From: UBA9676 sp963837105 | GTDB taxonomy: Bacteria > Actinomycetota > Actinomycetes > Streptosporangiales > Streptosporangiaceae | Assembly (NCBI GenBank): GCA_963837105.1 | Contig: CAWIMG010000024.1 | Coordinates: forward strand, 149,542 to 213,541 | Direction of reading: 5' to 3' | Length of the DNA stretch: 64,000 nt | Part shown: one piece after another, positions 42,221 to 52,500 of the stretch | Layout of the letters: the number at the start of each line of letters is the position of its first letter | How positions within the stretch are numbered: the first letter of the stretch is position 1 | Made by a program: the position numbers and the translations under genes | Notes under the pieces: generated by a model | Seen by the model: the letters and a program-made list of their open reading frames with translations, nothing else | Databases searched by the model: none | Told to the model about the DNA's origin: nothing

Positions 42221-43201
42221 TCATAGGGACACTCCGGCTTCCCTGAGCTGCCGCCTCATCAGGGCCAGCCCATCTTCGGTGCTACACAGCGCCTGGGTGA
42301 GTGCCCGTATCCGGTTGTCGCATAGGGCGGTATTCACCGGCAGTGGCAAAGTGGGGGACTCCCCGTCTGCCGCTAGGGCCTCGCCGGTCTGAACGGTGCG
42401 GACGAGGCTGGTGTCGAGGCTGAATGCGGCTGCTAGCCGGTGGGCGTAGTCGGCACGCTCCATGGCATCGGGTCCCGCGGTGTTCACGGTGCCGGTGGCC
42501 CCGGTTTCGATAAGGTCGCACACGCGTTGCGCGTAGCTCCATGCCGATGTTGGTGATTGCCTAACGCCTGCGGGCACCGCAAGAGGTTCGCCTCTGGCGA
42601 GCCTGATCAGCCAGCGCAGTGCCAGGCTCGACCTGCTCCGCACATGGTCGGCACGGCTTTCGGGCTTGGCGGGAACAGACCAGTTGATGCCGTAGACATT
42701 CGCGGGCCGCGTGATGAGCCATTCGGTGCCCGAGGCTTCCACGACTTCTTCCGAGGCGGCCTTTGAGCGCCCGTAGGCATTGACCGGACCGCGGGAGTCC
42801 CCCTCCCGGTAACAGCTGTCCGCCGGGATGGTGCCGGGGAAGACCCAGTCGGAGGAGACCAGAACATACCGGCACCCGCCTCGTTCCGCGGCTTGCACCG
42901 TGACGGCTGTCGCCTTCACATTGGCGTCTACCAGTGCCGGATCGGACTCCAGCGCGCTGAGCTCGACACTCGCCGCGCTGTGGATGACAGTTCTGACTTT
43001 CCACGTCGTGATGGCTTCGCTGACTGCCCGGGGGTCGTCGAGGGAGAGGCCATCTGTCGCACAGCCCTCCAGTGAGACCGGCGTGCTCCGGTACGTTCCA
43101 TTGACCCGCCAGCCGCGACCGTAGCAGGCACGGGCGAGGTTCGAGCCGATCATCCCGCTGACGCCCGTTACCAGGACGGGGCCGGGTGACGTAGAGCTCA
43201 T
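42221..43201 (-). CDS. RmlD-like NAD(P)-dependent reductase/epimerase (extended SDR)
   Basis: 326 residues from ATG 43201, directly coupled to the aminotransferase stop. Rossmann loop VTGVSGMIGSNLAR, SSDWVFPGT, and the catalytic NAYGRSKAASEE (Tyr-x3-Lys) match dTDP-4-dehydrorhamnose-reductase-type SDRs. Reduces or epimerises a keto sugar or cyclitol-like compound, consistent with the carbohydrate character of the operon. Confidence 0.87.
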   Translation of the reverse strand: MSSTSPGPVLVTGVSGMIGSNLARACYGRGWRVNGTYRSTPVSLEGCATDGLSLDDPRAVSEAITTWKVRTVIHSAASVELSALESDPALVDANVKATAVTVQAAERGGCRYVLVSSDWVFPGTIPADSCYREGDSRGPVNAYGRSKAASEEVVEASGTEWLITRPANVYGINWSVPAKPESRADHVRSRSSLALRWLIRLARGEPLAVPAGVRQSPTSAWSYAQRVCDLIETGATGTVNTAGPDAMERADYAHRLAAAFSLDTSLVRTVQTGEALAADGESPTLPLPVNTALCDNRIRALTQALCSTEDGLALMRRQLREAGVSL

Positions 43202-44568
43202 CACCGGAAGTGCTGCTCGGCGTCGGACAGGGCAGCATCGAGAATGGAGCACATCTCGTCGACCTCGGCGGGCTGGATCGTCACGGCCGGCTTCAGCTTG
43301 AGCACGTTCCCCATGGGGGGAGGAAAGACAGGGCCGGTCTTCCCGACGATGAGGCCGCGCTCAAGGCACCGGTGCAGGACCCAGTCCGTCTCCTCAAAGG
43401 CGTGCTCCTTGGTGGCCCGGTCGCGCACCAGCTCGATGCCGATCATGAGGCCAAGAATGCGTATGTCACCTATGAGCGGGTGCCGCTCGTACAGTTCGCC
43501 GAGCCGCTCGCCGAACCGCTCACCCATCCGCCGCGCGTTCTCGGCGAGGTTGTCCCGGACCATGATCTCGATCATCTTCAGGCCCGCGGCGGACGACACC
43601 GGATGGCCTATCTGCGTAAAGCCGTACTCCCAGGCAGCCAGGTGCGCGTACTTGTCCGAGACGATCACTCCGGAGAGGGGGAAGCCGCCACCGAACGCCT
43701 TCCCCACCACGATCATGTCCGGGACGACGCCGTAGTGGTTCATCGCGAACATCTCCCCGCAGCGGCACCAGGCCGACTGGACCTCATCCGCGATGAGCGC
43801 GCACTCGTTCCGGTCACAGATGTCACGCAGCACTTCGAAGTAGCCAGCGGGCGCTGGCACCATGCCGCCATTCGCTTGATAAGGCTCGACGACGACACCG
43901 GCCACCGCGCCTTCGGAGCCCTCCCGGATCATCGTCTCCACGAACCGGGCGCAGAACAGGTCACACGAGGGGTAGGAGAGCTTGAACGGGCACCGGTAGC
44001 AGTTGAAGTTCGGAACCCTGATCTGGCGGGTGAGATAACGGCTCAGTCCGCGTTTGGCTCCCTCGTACATCGACGGGTGGGTGTACGACATCGCGATCGT
44101 GGCGAAGGTGCGGCCGTGGTACGCCTGGAACAAGGTGACGAACTCGTCCTTGCCGGTCGTCCGCATCGCCAGATGCATCGCACCTTCGACGGCGTCGGAA
44201 CCGCTCAGTCCGAACAAGATCTTGTCCAGCCCTGGCGGGGCGACCTCCGCGACCTTCTGTGCGAGCAGTGCCCGGGGGACCGAGGTGTACATGGGTGCGG
44301 TCCACTCGACCTGGCCGATCTGCTCGATGGCGGCATCGATGATCTCAGGGTGGCGGAACCCCAGGTTGACAACCCACTCACCCGAAATGCCGTCAAGCAG
44401 TTGGCGTCCCTCAGAATCGGTCACCCGGAGCCCTGAGCCGGATTCGACTACCAGCGGCTCGTGGCCCATCGGCGCGATCTGGTGCTCAGTGGTGAGGCTT
44501 TCAACGTCCGAACATGCCGGGCTCGGCGACTCAGGATTCTCACCGGGAGTAGCATGTGACATGTTCAT
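43201..44568 (-). CDS. Class III (omega) PLP aminotransferase
   Basis: 455 residues, ATG 44568. LFGLSGSDAVEGAMHLA, FQAYHGRT, IADEVQSAWCRCG and MIVVGKAFGGGFPLSG (PLP lysine) give a complete fold-type-I class III enzyme. A cysteine-rich insert (NCYRCPFKLSYPSCDLFCARF) is seen in one subgroup of these enzymes. It would remove the amino group from the imported amine. First gene of the operon; its start lies in an imperfect palindrome (CATGT-G-ACATG at 44551-44561). Confidence 0.9.
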   Translation of the reverse strand: MNMSHATPGENPESPSPACSDVESLTTEHQIAPMGHEPLVVESGSGLRVTDSEGRQLLDGISGEWVVNLGFRHPEIIDAAIEQIGQVEWTAPMYTSVPRALLAQKVAEVAPPGLDKILFGLSGSDAVEGAMHLAMRTTGKDEFVTLFQAYHGRTFATIAMSYTHPSMYEGAKRGLSRYLTRQIRVPNFNCYRCPFKLSYPSCDLFCARFVETMIREGSEGAVAGVVVEPYQANGGMVPAPAGYFEVLRDICDRNECALIADEVQSAWCRCGEMFAMNHYGVVPDMIVVGKAFGGGFPLSGVIVSDKYAHLAAWEYGFTQIGHPVSSAAGLKMIEIMVRDNLAENARRMGERFGERLGELYERHPLIGDIRILGLMIGIELVRDRATKEHAFEETDWVLHRCLERGLIVGKTGPVFPPPMGNVLKLKPAVTIQPAEVDEMCSILDAALSDAEQHFR

Positions 44569-44747
44569 GCCGCGTTGGTACCACGGGGGCTACAGCCTGT
44601 CAACGGTCTGCAGCGGCGTTCGCTGGTGGGACGGTAGCGACGTGGTCGGTGAGTGCCCCGGACTGCCCTGACCGGATACGGGGGATATGGCCCGTAGATG
44701 GCCAGGCGCCAGGCAGGTGGCCGAAGCACCAGCGGGCTGGGGGCACA

Positions 44748-45329
44748 GTGCAGCACATCGTGACGCTCTCGCGGGTCGCTGTCGTCGTGCGGCACTGGTT
44801 CGAGATCGACCTCGAAGACGCATCCATGGAGCACGGAGCGAGGATCGAGCTGCGGGAACTGGCGGGGCAGCCTCGCCGCGGGAGCGGATCGGCTTCGCAG
44901 CTCATAACGCTGGACCGGCCATTGTGGCGGGCCGACCTATTTGACCGTCTGGGAGATGAGCCAGGCACCTTCGGCGTGGCTCACTATCATCCAGAGTTCT
45001 CTGGCAATGAGCCCTGCCCCCGCGTCTGGGACCCGGAACTGACCGCCAAGCCCTGGCAGTGGCTTCGCCAGCAGTTCGCCGGTCTAGGCACGGCCGCGGG
45101 AAGTGAGGCTTGGCAGCTAGACCAGGCGGACGCGGCAGAACTCCGCGATCTGGCAGATGTGATCGTGGACCTGGCCAGAGAAGTCTCACCCGAGCGCTGC
45201 CAGTCCCGGGCCGGGTGTTTCCGGCTGACCCGGGACGCCCGTGGTGCGGTTCAGCTCATGATCGAATCTGTTCACCAGCCTGACCAGCTGGATGCTGACT
45301 GGGTCTCACCGTGGAAGCTGGCCCCGTAG
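44748..45329 (+). CDS. Protein of unknown function
   Basis: About 193 residues if GTG 44748 is the start; the frame is open back to 44556 but that part looks non-coding. I do not recognise a family. The sequence is acidic and Trp-rich (VVVRHWFEIDLED, RPLWRADLFDRL, YHPEFSGNEPCPRVWDPEL, WQWLRQQFAGLG) with no signal peptide or membrane helix. FGVAHYHPEF could hold metal-binding histidines. It lies between the divergent aminotransferase and pckG, with no clear operon partner. Confidence 0.6.
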   Translation: MQHIVTLSRVAVVVRHWFEIDLEDASMEHGARIELRELAGQPRRGSGSASQLITLDRPLWRADLFDRLGDEPGTFGVAHYHPEFSGNEPCPRVWDPELTAKPWQWLRQQFAGLGTAAGSEAWQLDQADAAELRDLADVIVDLAREVSPERCQSRAGCFRLTRDARGAVQLMIESVHQPDQLDADWVSPWKLAP

Positions 45330-45647
45330 ACTGTCGAGCCGTCTTCGGGATGGGGAACGCAAATCCCGCGCCAAGATGGCGCCACTGCGGCACCCACGGG
45401 GAAAGGAAGGACAATCCCGCGGGCTGAGGTACCGCAGGTTGCGCACTCGGCCACGGTCTCGTCGTGGAGGGGGTGACCGCTGCCTTGCGGGAGTTCAGGC
45501 CGGCGCAGGCCCCAGAGGGACCGCCGGCGGTGTCACGGGTGGGTCAACTGGGCAGAGTTATAGTGGCAGGCCTTAGCCGTAACCGAGGGCTGGGTCTTGA
45601 TGGTGGCATGGTTTTTGCGCCGGAACGCCCCAGGCAGGGAGATGGTG
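45330..45647 (+). other. Non-coding upstream region of pckG
   Basis: 318 bases without a convincing gene. TATAGT at 45559-45564 is a possible -10 box; no matching -35 is visible. CAGGCAGGGAG (45631-45641) is the pckG ribosome site. Nothing else recognised. Confidence 0.4.
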
Positions 45648-47462
45648 ATGGTCAGCGCCGACCGTATTGAAGACCCAACCCAGACGAGGCCTCCTGAGCT
45701 GGCCGGATGGGTCCGTGAGATTGCGGAGCTGACCAAGCCCGAGCAGGTTGTCTGGTGTGATGGCTCGGAGGATGAGTGGGAGCGGCTGACCGGCCTGCTG
45801 GTCAGCAACGGGACCTTCACCCGGCTGAACCCGGAGCTGCGCCCGAACAGCTTCTGGTGCGTTTCGGACCCCAGTGACGTGGCACGGGTGGAGGACCGCA
45901 CCTTCATCTGCTCGGAGTCCGAAGACGACGCGGGCCCGACCAACAACTGGATCGCGCCCGGGGAGATGCGCAAGACTTTCGCGGACATCTTCGACGGGTG
46001 CATGCGCGGCCGCACGATGTATGTGATCCCGTTCTGCATGGGGCCGCTGGGCAGCAGCATCTCCCGGCTCGGGGTGGAGATCACTGACTCGCCATATGTG
46101 GCCGTGTCGATGCGGATCATGACGAGGATGGGAACGCCGGCGCTGCGCGCGATCGCGGAGAGCGGGTCGTTCGTCCGGGCCGTCCACTCGGTCGGCGCCC
46201 CGCTGGAGCCCGGCCAGGCCGACGTGCCGTGGCCCTGCAACCAGACCAAGTACATCTCGCACTTCCCCGAGACGCGGGAGATCTGGTCCTACGGCTCCGG
46301 ATATGGCGGGAATGCGCTGTTGGGCAAGAAGTGCTACGCGCTGCGGATCGCTTCTGTGATGGCCCGGGACGAGGGCTGGCTGGCTGAGCACATGCTCATC
46401 CTGAAGATCACCCCGCCGGGGGCCGAGCCGCGATACATCGCGGCGGCCTTCCCGTCCGCGTGCGGCAAGACCAACCTGGCCATGCTGCGGCCCACCATCC
46501 CTGGCTGGAAGGTCGAGGCCATTGGCGACGACATCGCCTGGATGCGGTTCGGCGACGACGGCAGGCTGTATGCAATCAACCCGGAAGCAGGCTTCTTCGG
46601 TGTCGCGCCCGGCACCGGGATGAAGACCAACGCCAACGCCGTCGCGGCCATGTGGGGCAACAGTGTCTTCACCAACGTCGCGCTGACCGACGATGGCGAC
46701 GTGTGGTGGGAGGGCCTGACCGACGAGCCGCCCGCACACCTGACCGACTGGAAAGGCCGGGACTGGGCCCCTGGCTCCCCCGAGCCCGCGGCGCACCCCA
46801 ACGCCCGGTTCACCACCCCGGCCAGCCAGTGCCCGATCATCGCGCCTGAGTGGGAGGACCCAGCAGGTGTGCCGATCTCGGCGATCCTGTTCGGTGGCAG
46901 GCGGGCCAGCACCGTGCCGCTAGTGATCGAATCGTTCGACTGGGACCACGGGGTATTCCTCGGCGCCAACATCGCCTCCGAGAAGACCGCCGCGGCCGAG
47001 GGAACGGTGGGCGAACTGCGGCACGACCCGTTCGCGATGCTGCCGTTCTGCGGCTACAACATGGGCGACTACTTCGCCTACTGGCTCAAGACCGGCCAGG
47101 CCGCCGACCCGGCGAAGCTGCCCCGGCTGTTCTACGTCAACTGGTTCCGCAAAGACGCTAGCGGCAAATTCGTATGGCCCGGCTTCGGCGAGAACATCCG
47201 CGTACTGAAGTGGATCATCCAGCGGCTGTCCGGCGACGCCAGGGCCACGGCGACCCCGATCGGATACCTCCCCGCGCCCGGCTCGCTCGACCTCGACGGC
47301 CTCGACCTCAGCTGGGCCGACCTGGACCTGCTGCTCACCGTGGACACCGAAGCCTGGAAGGTGGAGGCCGAGCACATCCCCGAGTTCTTCCGCACCTTCC
47401 GCCAGCACCTGCCCGCCCGCCTTTGGGACCTGCACAAGGACCTGGTCGACCGTCTCCGCTGA
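45648..47462 (+). CDS. pckG: Phosphoenolpyruvate carboxykinase (GTP)
   Basis: 604 residues from ATG 45648 (GGGAG, six-base spacer; ATG 45642 also possible), normal length for the GTP enzyme. Contains YVIPFCMGPLGSSISRLGVEITDSPYVAVSMRIM, the kinase-1a loop FPSACGKTNLAM with the reactive Cys (residue 272), DDIAWMRFG (metal Asp), and the FGGRR and NMGDYFAYWL segments. Converts oxaloacetate and GTP to PEP and CO2, linking C4 products of catabolism to gluconeogenesis. Stands alone; a hairpin follows. Confidence 0.97.
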   Translation: MVSADRIEDPTQTRPPELAGWVREIAELTKPEQVVWCDGSEDEWERLTGLLVSNGTFTRLNPELRPNSFWCVSDPSDVARVEDRTFICSESEDDAGPTNNWIAPGEMRKTFADIFDGCMRGRTMYVIPFCMGPLGSSISRLGVEITDSPYVAVSMRIMTRMGTPALRAIAESGSFVRAVHSVGAPLEPGQADVPWPCNQTKYISHFPETREIWSYGSGYGGNALLGKKCYALRIASVMARDEGWLAEHMLILKITPPGAEPRYIAAAFPSACGKTNLAMLRPTIPGWKVEAIGDDIAWMRFGDDGRLYAINPEAGFFGVAPGTGMKTNANAVAAMWGNSVFTNVALTDDGDVWWEGLTDEPPAHLTDWKGRDWAPGSPEPAAHPNARFTTPASQCPIIAPEWEDPAGVPISAILFGGRRASTVPLVIESFDWDHGVFLGANIASEKTAAAEGTVGELRHDPFAMLPFCGYNMGDYFAYWLKTGQAADPAKLPRLFYVNWFRKDASGKFVWPGFGENIRVLKWIIQRLSGDARATATPIGYLPAPGSLDLDGLDLSWADLDLLLTVDTEAWKVEAEHIPEFFRTFRQHLPARLWDLHKDLVDRLR

Positions 47463-47471
47463 AGATCCCGC

Positions 47472-47490
47472 CGGCCGGCCTGCCCGGCCG
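47472..47490 (+). terminator. Hairpin after pckG
   Basis: CGGCCGG-CCTGC-CCGGCCG, a perfect 7-bp GC stem ten bases after the stop codon. No T-tract. Confidence 0.5.
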
Positions 47491-47656
47491 CGGCGGCGGA
47501 AGCGCTGGCCTCTGTTAGCGGTCAGCGGTGGGGCCGGCCTTCTGCTTTTCAGCTCTGAGGTAGGCCGTCTGCGAGGGGGCACGGCGGTGTAGCCCGGCTG
47601 GCAGACGTTCGTGGCCCGTGGGTGACGGCGGTGGACGAACGCAAACGAGACCAGGA

Positions 47657-47676
47657 CTAAGCCTCAATCCACCGCG
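47657..47676 (+). repeat. Left terminal inverted repeat of the IS
   Basis: Pairs with 49354-49373; core GCCTCAATCCACCGCG against GCCTCGATCCACCGCG on the other strand. Confidence 0.75.
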
Positions 47677-47794
47677 CAAATAGTTGTTCTTTCGGGCGCG
47701 TTCACGCGGAAGGTGCCCTCTGAGCTGGGACGATGGGAGTTGCTGAGCTTCCACGTTCCGGGCTGAGGGGGCACCTCGCAAGTGCGATTGTTGC

Positions 47795-49179
47795 ATGAGC
47801 TGGCGAAGATCGCACGCGACGTTTGATGACCCGAATCTGGTGTCCCGGGCGGGGCTGGTGCCGGTGATGGCGCTGGCCCAGCGCGCGGGCCTGGCGGACC
47901 TTGCCGGTGAGCATGTGCGGATCGGCCGCCGGTGCGGGGTGAATGCGCAGGTGAAGGTGGACTGCGTGGTGGCGGGGATGATCGGCGGGGCGGACAGCAT
48001 TGATGACCTGGGCCTGCTGCGGCATGGGGCGATGCCGGTGTTGTTTGGCGGGGTGCGGGCGCCGTCCACGCTGGGATCGTTCCTGCGCTCGTTCACCTGG
48101 GGCAATGTCCAGCAGCTGGAGAAGGTGAGCCGGTGGTGCTGGCGGAGCTGGCCCGGCGTGCGCCGCTGCTGCCGGGCAAGGACGCGGTGGCGTTCGTGGA
48201 CATCGACTCGATGCAAAAGCGTGTCTATGGGCACGCCAAGCAGGGCGCGGCGTTCGGGTTCACGAAGATCCAGGGCAAGGCCCTGCTGGTGCGGGGGCTG
48301 AACGCGCTGGCCGCCACCATCAGCACGCCGCTGGGGGCGCCGGTGATCGCCGCTACCAGGCTGCGTGGCGGCAACGCCGCCTCTTCGCCGCGGTGCGGCG
48401 AGTTTCGCCGGTGCCGCCGTCCGCACCGCCCGCGCCATCGGGTGCACTGGGACGCTGGTAGCGCGGGCTGACTCGGCCTTTTACTCCGCGGCGTTCACCT
48501 CGGCGGTGCGCGCGGCCGGGGCGTTCTTCTCGGTCACCGTGCAGATGAACCCCCACGTCAAAGCGGCCATCGCCAGGCCATCGGCGAGGACGCCTGGACT
48601 CCCATCCAATACCCCCGCGCCATCTGGGATGACCAGCTGGCCTGCTGGGTCTCCGACGCCGCTGTGGCCGAGGTGAAATACACCGCGTTCACCTCTACCG
48701 GCCAGCCCATCACCGCGAGGCTGATCGTCCGCCGGGTCAAAGACCTCACCCGCGCTGAAGGCCAAGGCGAGCTGTTCCCCATCTGGCGCTACCACGCTGT
48801 ATTCACCGACTCCCCGTTCGTCCTGCTCCAGGCCGAGGAACACCACCGTGACCACGCCCAAGTCGAGCAGGTCTTCGCGGACCTGGCCGGCGGGCCCCTG
48901 GCTCACCTGCCCTCGGGGTCATTTCCCGCCAACGCCGCCTGGCTGGCCTGCGCCGCCATCAGCCACAACCTGCTGCGTGCCGCCGGCTCCCTGGCCAGCC
49001 TCGCTTGCGCCAAGGCACGCGGCGCCACGCTGCGCCGCGACCTCATCGACGTCGCCGCCCGCACCGCCCGCCACGGACACGGCCACATCACCTTGCACCT
49101 GCCCGACGGCTGGCACCGCCAGCACGAATGGCTCAACCTGTTCGAGGCCGCCTGCGGGCCACCCACCGCCGCGGCCTGA
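47795..49179 (+). pseudogene. IS1380-family transposase, frameshifted
   Basis: The protein can be followed through four segments: FDDPNLVSRAGLVPVMALAQ..ADSIDDLGLLRHGAMPVLFGGVRAPSTLGSFLRSFTWGNVQQLE; then VVLAELARRAPLLPGKDAVAFVDIDSMQ..., with the first catalytic Asp; then TLVARADSAFYSAAF, with the second Asp; then AEVKYTAFTSTGQPITARLIVRRVKDL to the C-terminus. Frame changes fall near 48135, 48385 and 48575. Net correction of one base gives 461 residues, the normal size. Either inactive or affected by sequencing errors. An upstream start closer to 47770 is possible. Confidence 0.85.
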
Positions 49180-49353
49180 CCAGCCCAGACCCGGTCACCG
49201 CACCCCACCGGCCACCGCGGCCACCCGCCCCCGCCACCAACCGAACCACCAGGACATCCCGCACAAGCGTGAGCGGCCGGGCGAGCACGCTCCCGCCAGC
49301 CCTCAAGATCACAATCGCCTGGCCATCCCAGCCAGAAACGACCCCCCCAATCC

Positions 49354-49373
49354 CGCGGTGGATCGAGGCTAAG
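49354..49373 (-). repeat. Right terminal inverted repeat of the IS
   Basis: Reverse complement of 47657-47676 with two mismatches. Confidence 0.75.
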
Positions 49374-49595
49374 GCCGGCGGGTGCCGGGAGTCATAGTGG
49401 GCTCCCCGCGCATAGTCCCTGACTCTTACCGACACGGCTCGCAGTCATTCCTGACATCTTCCGGACTTTCCGCACCGAATTTCCTGCGTGCCTCCGCCAT
49501 CGTCGTCCATTTAAGGCGATATATCCGCGCTATGGGTGAAACCCCCCTAGGCTTGTCGTCCGTATCGGGGCACCGACGCGGGGGAAGGTCCACTT
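49374..49595 (+). other. Upstream region of the secreted-protein gene
   Basis: With the IS right end, 49180-49595 has no gene. The stretch near 49510-49535 is AT-rich (TTTAAGGCGATATATCC) and may hold the promoter. GGGGGAAGG lies seven bases before GTG 49596. Confidence 0.35.
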
Positions 49596-52500
49596 GTGAC
49601 GCACCAAGCTCCGACGGAACGCGGTCGCATCGCCGCGCTCGGGTGGCACTTCGGGCTGGTCTCGGGAGCGTTGCTGCTGGCCGTGACAGCGCTTTCCGCG
49701 TTCGCACCGACACTTTCCACGTTCGCGCCGACGGCGTCTGCCACGCCGGCGCAGCTCGTCTCCACCGACACCGCCGAGTGCCCGGCGACCAATGGGTGCA
49801 CCGGTTCGTCTTTGGCGACGGGCATGGTGCTGGCGGTGACGTTCAACCAGGCGCCGTCCGTGACCGCGCCCTTCTCGCTCACGCTTACCGACGGCGCGAA
49901 CAAGGGGACGGTGTCGTCCTCTGACGCTACCGCGGCCATCAACGGCTCGACCGCTACCTTCACGCTCACCGCCGCCCCGGTCATGAGCGTCGGGACCACG
50001 CTGTCGCTCAGCAACCTCGAGATCCTCACCGCCACCGGTGTGTCATCAGCGTCCGGGGCCTGGAACCTGATCGCGAGCGGCCAGATCGACATGGCCAACG
50101 TGACCGACTCGGTGCCGTGCACGGCCATCGCGGCGACCCGGTTCTTCGGCGGCACCAACTGCTCGATCGGGTTCGGCGCCGCCGGGCCCACTCCGCCGGA
50201 GATCTTCGACGTCATCCCGGTGCCGACCTACGACCTCATGGGGCCCCCCGAGGACACTGCGCCGGAGGTCATCACCAACTGCCAGCCAGGCTCGAGCGAC
50301 ACCGTGTACGACGCGGTCACCGGCGCCCAGCTCGGCGCCGACCCGTGCGGCACCTGGCTCCCCAGTGAGAGCGCGGTCGGCAACACCACGTCGAACACCC
50401 TCGACTACATCCCGACGCCAATGCTGGCTTCGTACGAGGCGGTCGCGGCCACGGAGACCCTCCCGGGCTCGCTCTACGTCAGCGCCACCGTGTTGCCCCC
50501 GCAGGTTACAGGCGTGACCGTGTCGGGTAAGACCGCCACTTTCACCTACAACATGCCGGTCACATGCCAGAACCCGACGTCGTCCCACACCTCCTCGCAG
50601 TTCGACTACGAGTCGCCGTGGTGGACAACGCAGGCGGTCAACCTCGTGTGGCCGACAGCGATCAGCTGTCCGCCCAGTGCCGGCGCTACCACGTTGACAC
50701 TCACCTACAACCAGACGCTCCCAGCCGCCGAGAAGTTCAAGTACGAGCACTACGGGCCCGGCTACTACATCGTGGGGGCCAACGGGTCAGCGTCGTACAA
50801 CCAGGTGGCGCCGTCGCAGAGCATGTACCAGGGCCCGGCCGGGCTGCCGCCGAACCCGACGATCACGTCCTTCACGCCGCCCACCGGGGCGATCCCGGTG
50901 ACCGGGGGCCCGCTGCAAGTGAACTTCGGCATCGCCAACGCCACGCAGTGCTCGCTCAGCGCGTCGCCGTCGGCGGGCGTAGGGCTGTCGATGCCGTACA
51001 CCACGCTCACGCAGAACCCGCCGCCGTCGCCGAACGCGCCCTGCCCCGATTCGACGGGCACGGCCACGGTGACTCTGCCACCGAACACGACCGGGAGCGC
51101 GCAGAGTTACACCATCACGCTCACGGCCGCGAGCCTGCCGGGCACGACCCCAGCCACGCATTCGATCGTCCTGGTCGTGCCGGCCGGGACGATCACGCAG
51201 TCGGCTCCGACCTCGGCGGTCACGCCAGCCGGCACGGCCTACGCCGGCCAGCTGGCGACCAACGACCCCAACCCGGTGACCTTCACCCAGACCAGCGGGA
51301 CCCCGTCGATCACCGTCTCGTCAACCGGGGCGGTCTCCGCCCCGTCGACCCTGCAGGCCGGCACGTACACCGCGTCGGGGTCCGACAGCGACGGGACCGG
51401 CGCCACCGGGTCGTGGTCTTTCACTTTGAACGTGCAACCCAGCACGGTGGCGAGCTTGGTGGTGACGCCGGCAACGGCCACGATCGCCGCCGGGCAGTCG
51501 CAGACCTACACCGTCGAGGGGTTCGACTCCTCCGGTGATGACCTGGGCGACGTGACCGCCTCGAGCTCGTTCGTCATCGGGCCCGACGGCACATGCAACG
51601 GCGCCGTCTGCACGGCGACCGCCGCCGACACGGCTGGCGGTTCCCACACGGTAACGGTGACGGACGGTTCGGCGACCAAGACCGTGTCGCTTACGGTGAC
51701 GGCCGCCGCCGCCAAGACGGTGACCGCCACCAGCGGGGCCAACCAGGCGGCGATGACCGGCGCGGCGTTCGCTTTGCCGCTCGCGGCCACGGTCACGGAC
51801 GCCTTCGGCAACCCCGTGCCCAACGTGGTCGTTACGTTCAGCGCGCCGACGACCGGCGCAAGCGGCGCCTTCTCCGGCGTCGCCACGGCCACGGCGACGA
51901 CCAACGCCTCGGGCGTGGCCACGTCGCCGACGTTCACGGCCAACAACACCGTCGGCGCCTACTCGGTGACGGCGTCGGCGGCGGGCGCGGCGACGAGCGC
52001 GTCGTTCCCCGAGTCGAACCAGGCACAGATCGATTTTCAGGTCCAGCAGGCCAATGGGACGACGACCGTAAGTGGGCAGGTGGCCGACAAGGTGACGGTC
52101 ACGAGCAACAGCGCCACCGCCTCCGGGCAGGTCACCCTCACGGTCCTGCTGCAGGCGTCCTCGATGTCGGGTCTGACCGCCACCTCGTCGCTCGCCGGCG
52201 CCTCGTGCCAAACGGCGTCGCCGCCGGCCGCCTACACGGGTGAGGTCGTGTGCACGGCCCCGTCGATGTCGGACGCCACGCCGTGGGTGGTCAGCCTGTC
52301 GATGACCGCCACCAACAAGAAGGTCGGTGCCGTGGCCATGGTGACGGCGGCGGGCTCCATCGATCCCAATACCAGCAACAACGTGCAGCACACCAGCCTC
52401 ACAGTGAAGGGCGGCACCACGCCGGCCGGCACGCAGGCGGACATGCAGGTCACCCAGTCAAGTCGCACGACGACCGTGGCCGGTCAGGCGATCGATAAAG

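Larger units (their letters stand above)
47657..49373 (+). mobile_element. IS1380-family insertion sequence
   Basis: Bounded by 20-bp terminal inverted repeats matching at 18 of 20 positions (47657-47676 and 49354-49373), 1717 bp in all, which fits IS1380-type elements (about 1.6-1.7 kb). It carries one transposase gene, broken by frame changes. A second imperfect 14-bp inverted pair lies inside the left end (47712-47725 with 47762-47775). No target-site duplication was found. It sits between pckG and the secreted-protein gene, at the left edge of an accessory island. Confidence 0.8.

Noticed and set aside
47657..49373. Target-site duplication around the IS
   Set aside because: Flanks on the two sides do not match; the exact element ends may differ by a few bases, or the site has been rearranged.
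51321..52391. Long minus-strand frame inside the secreted-protein gene
   Set aside because: Arg/Gly/His-rich shadow of the plus-strand gene, no ribosome site or motif.
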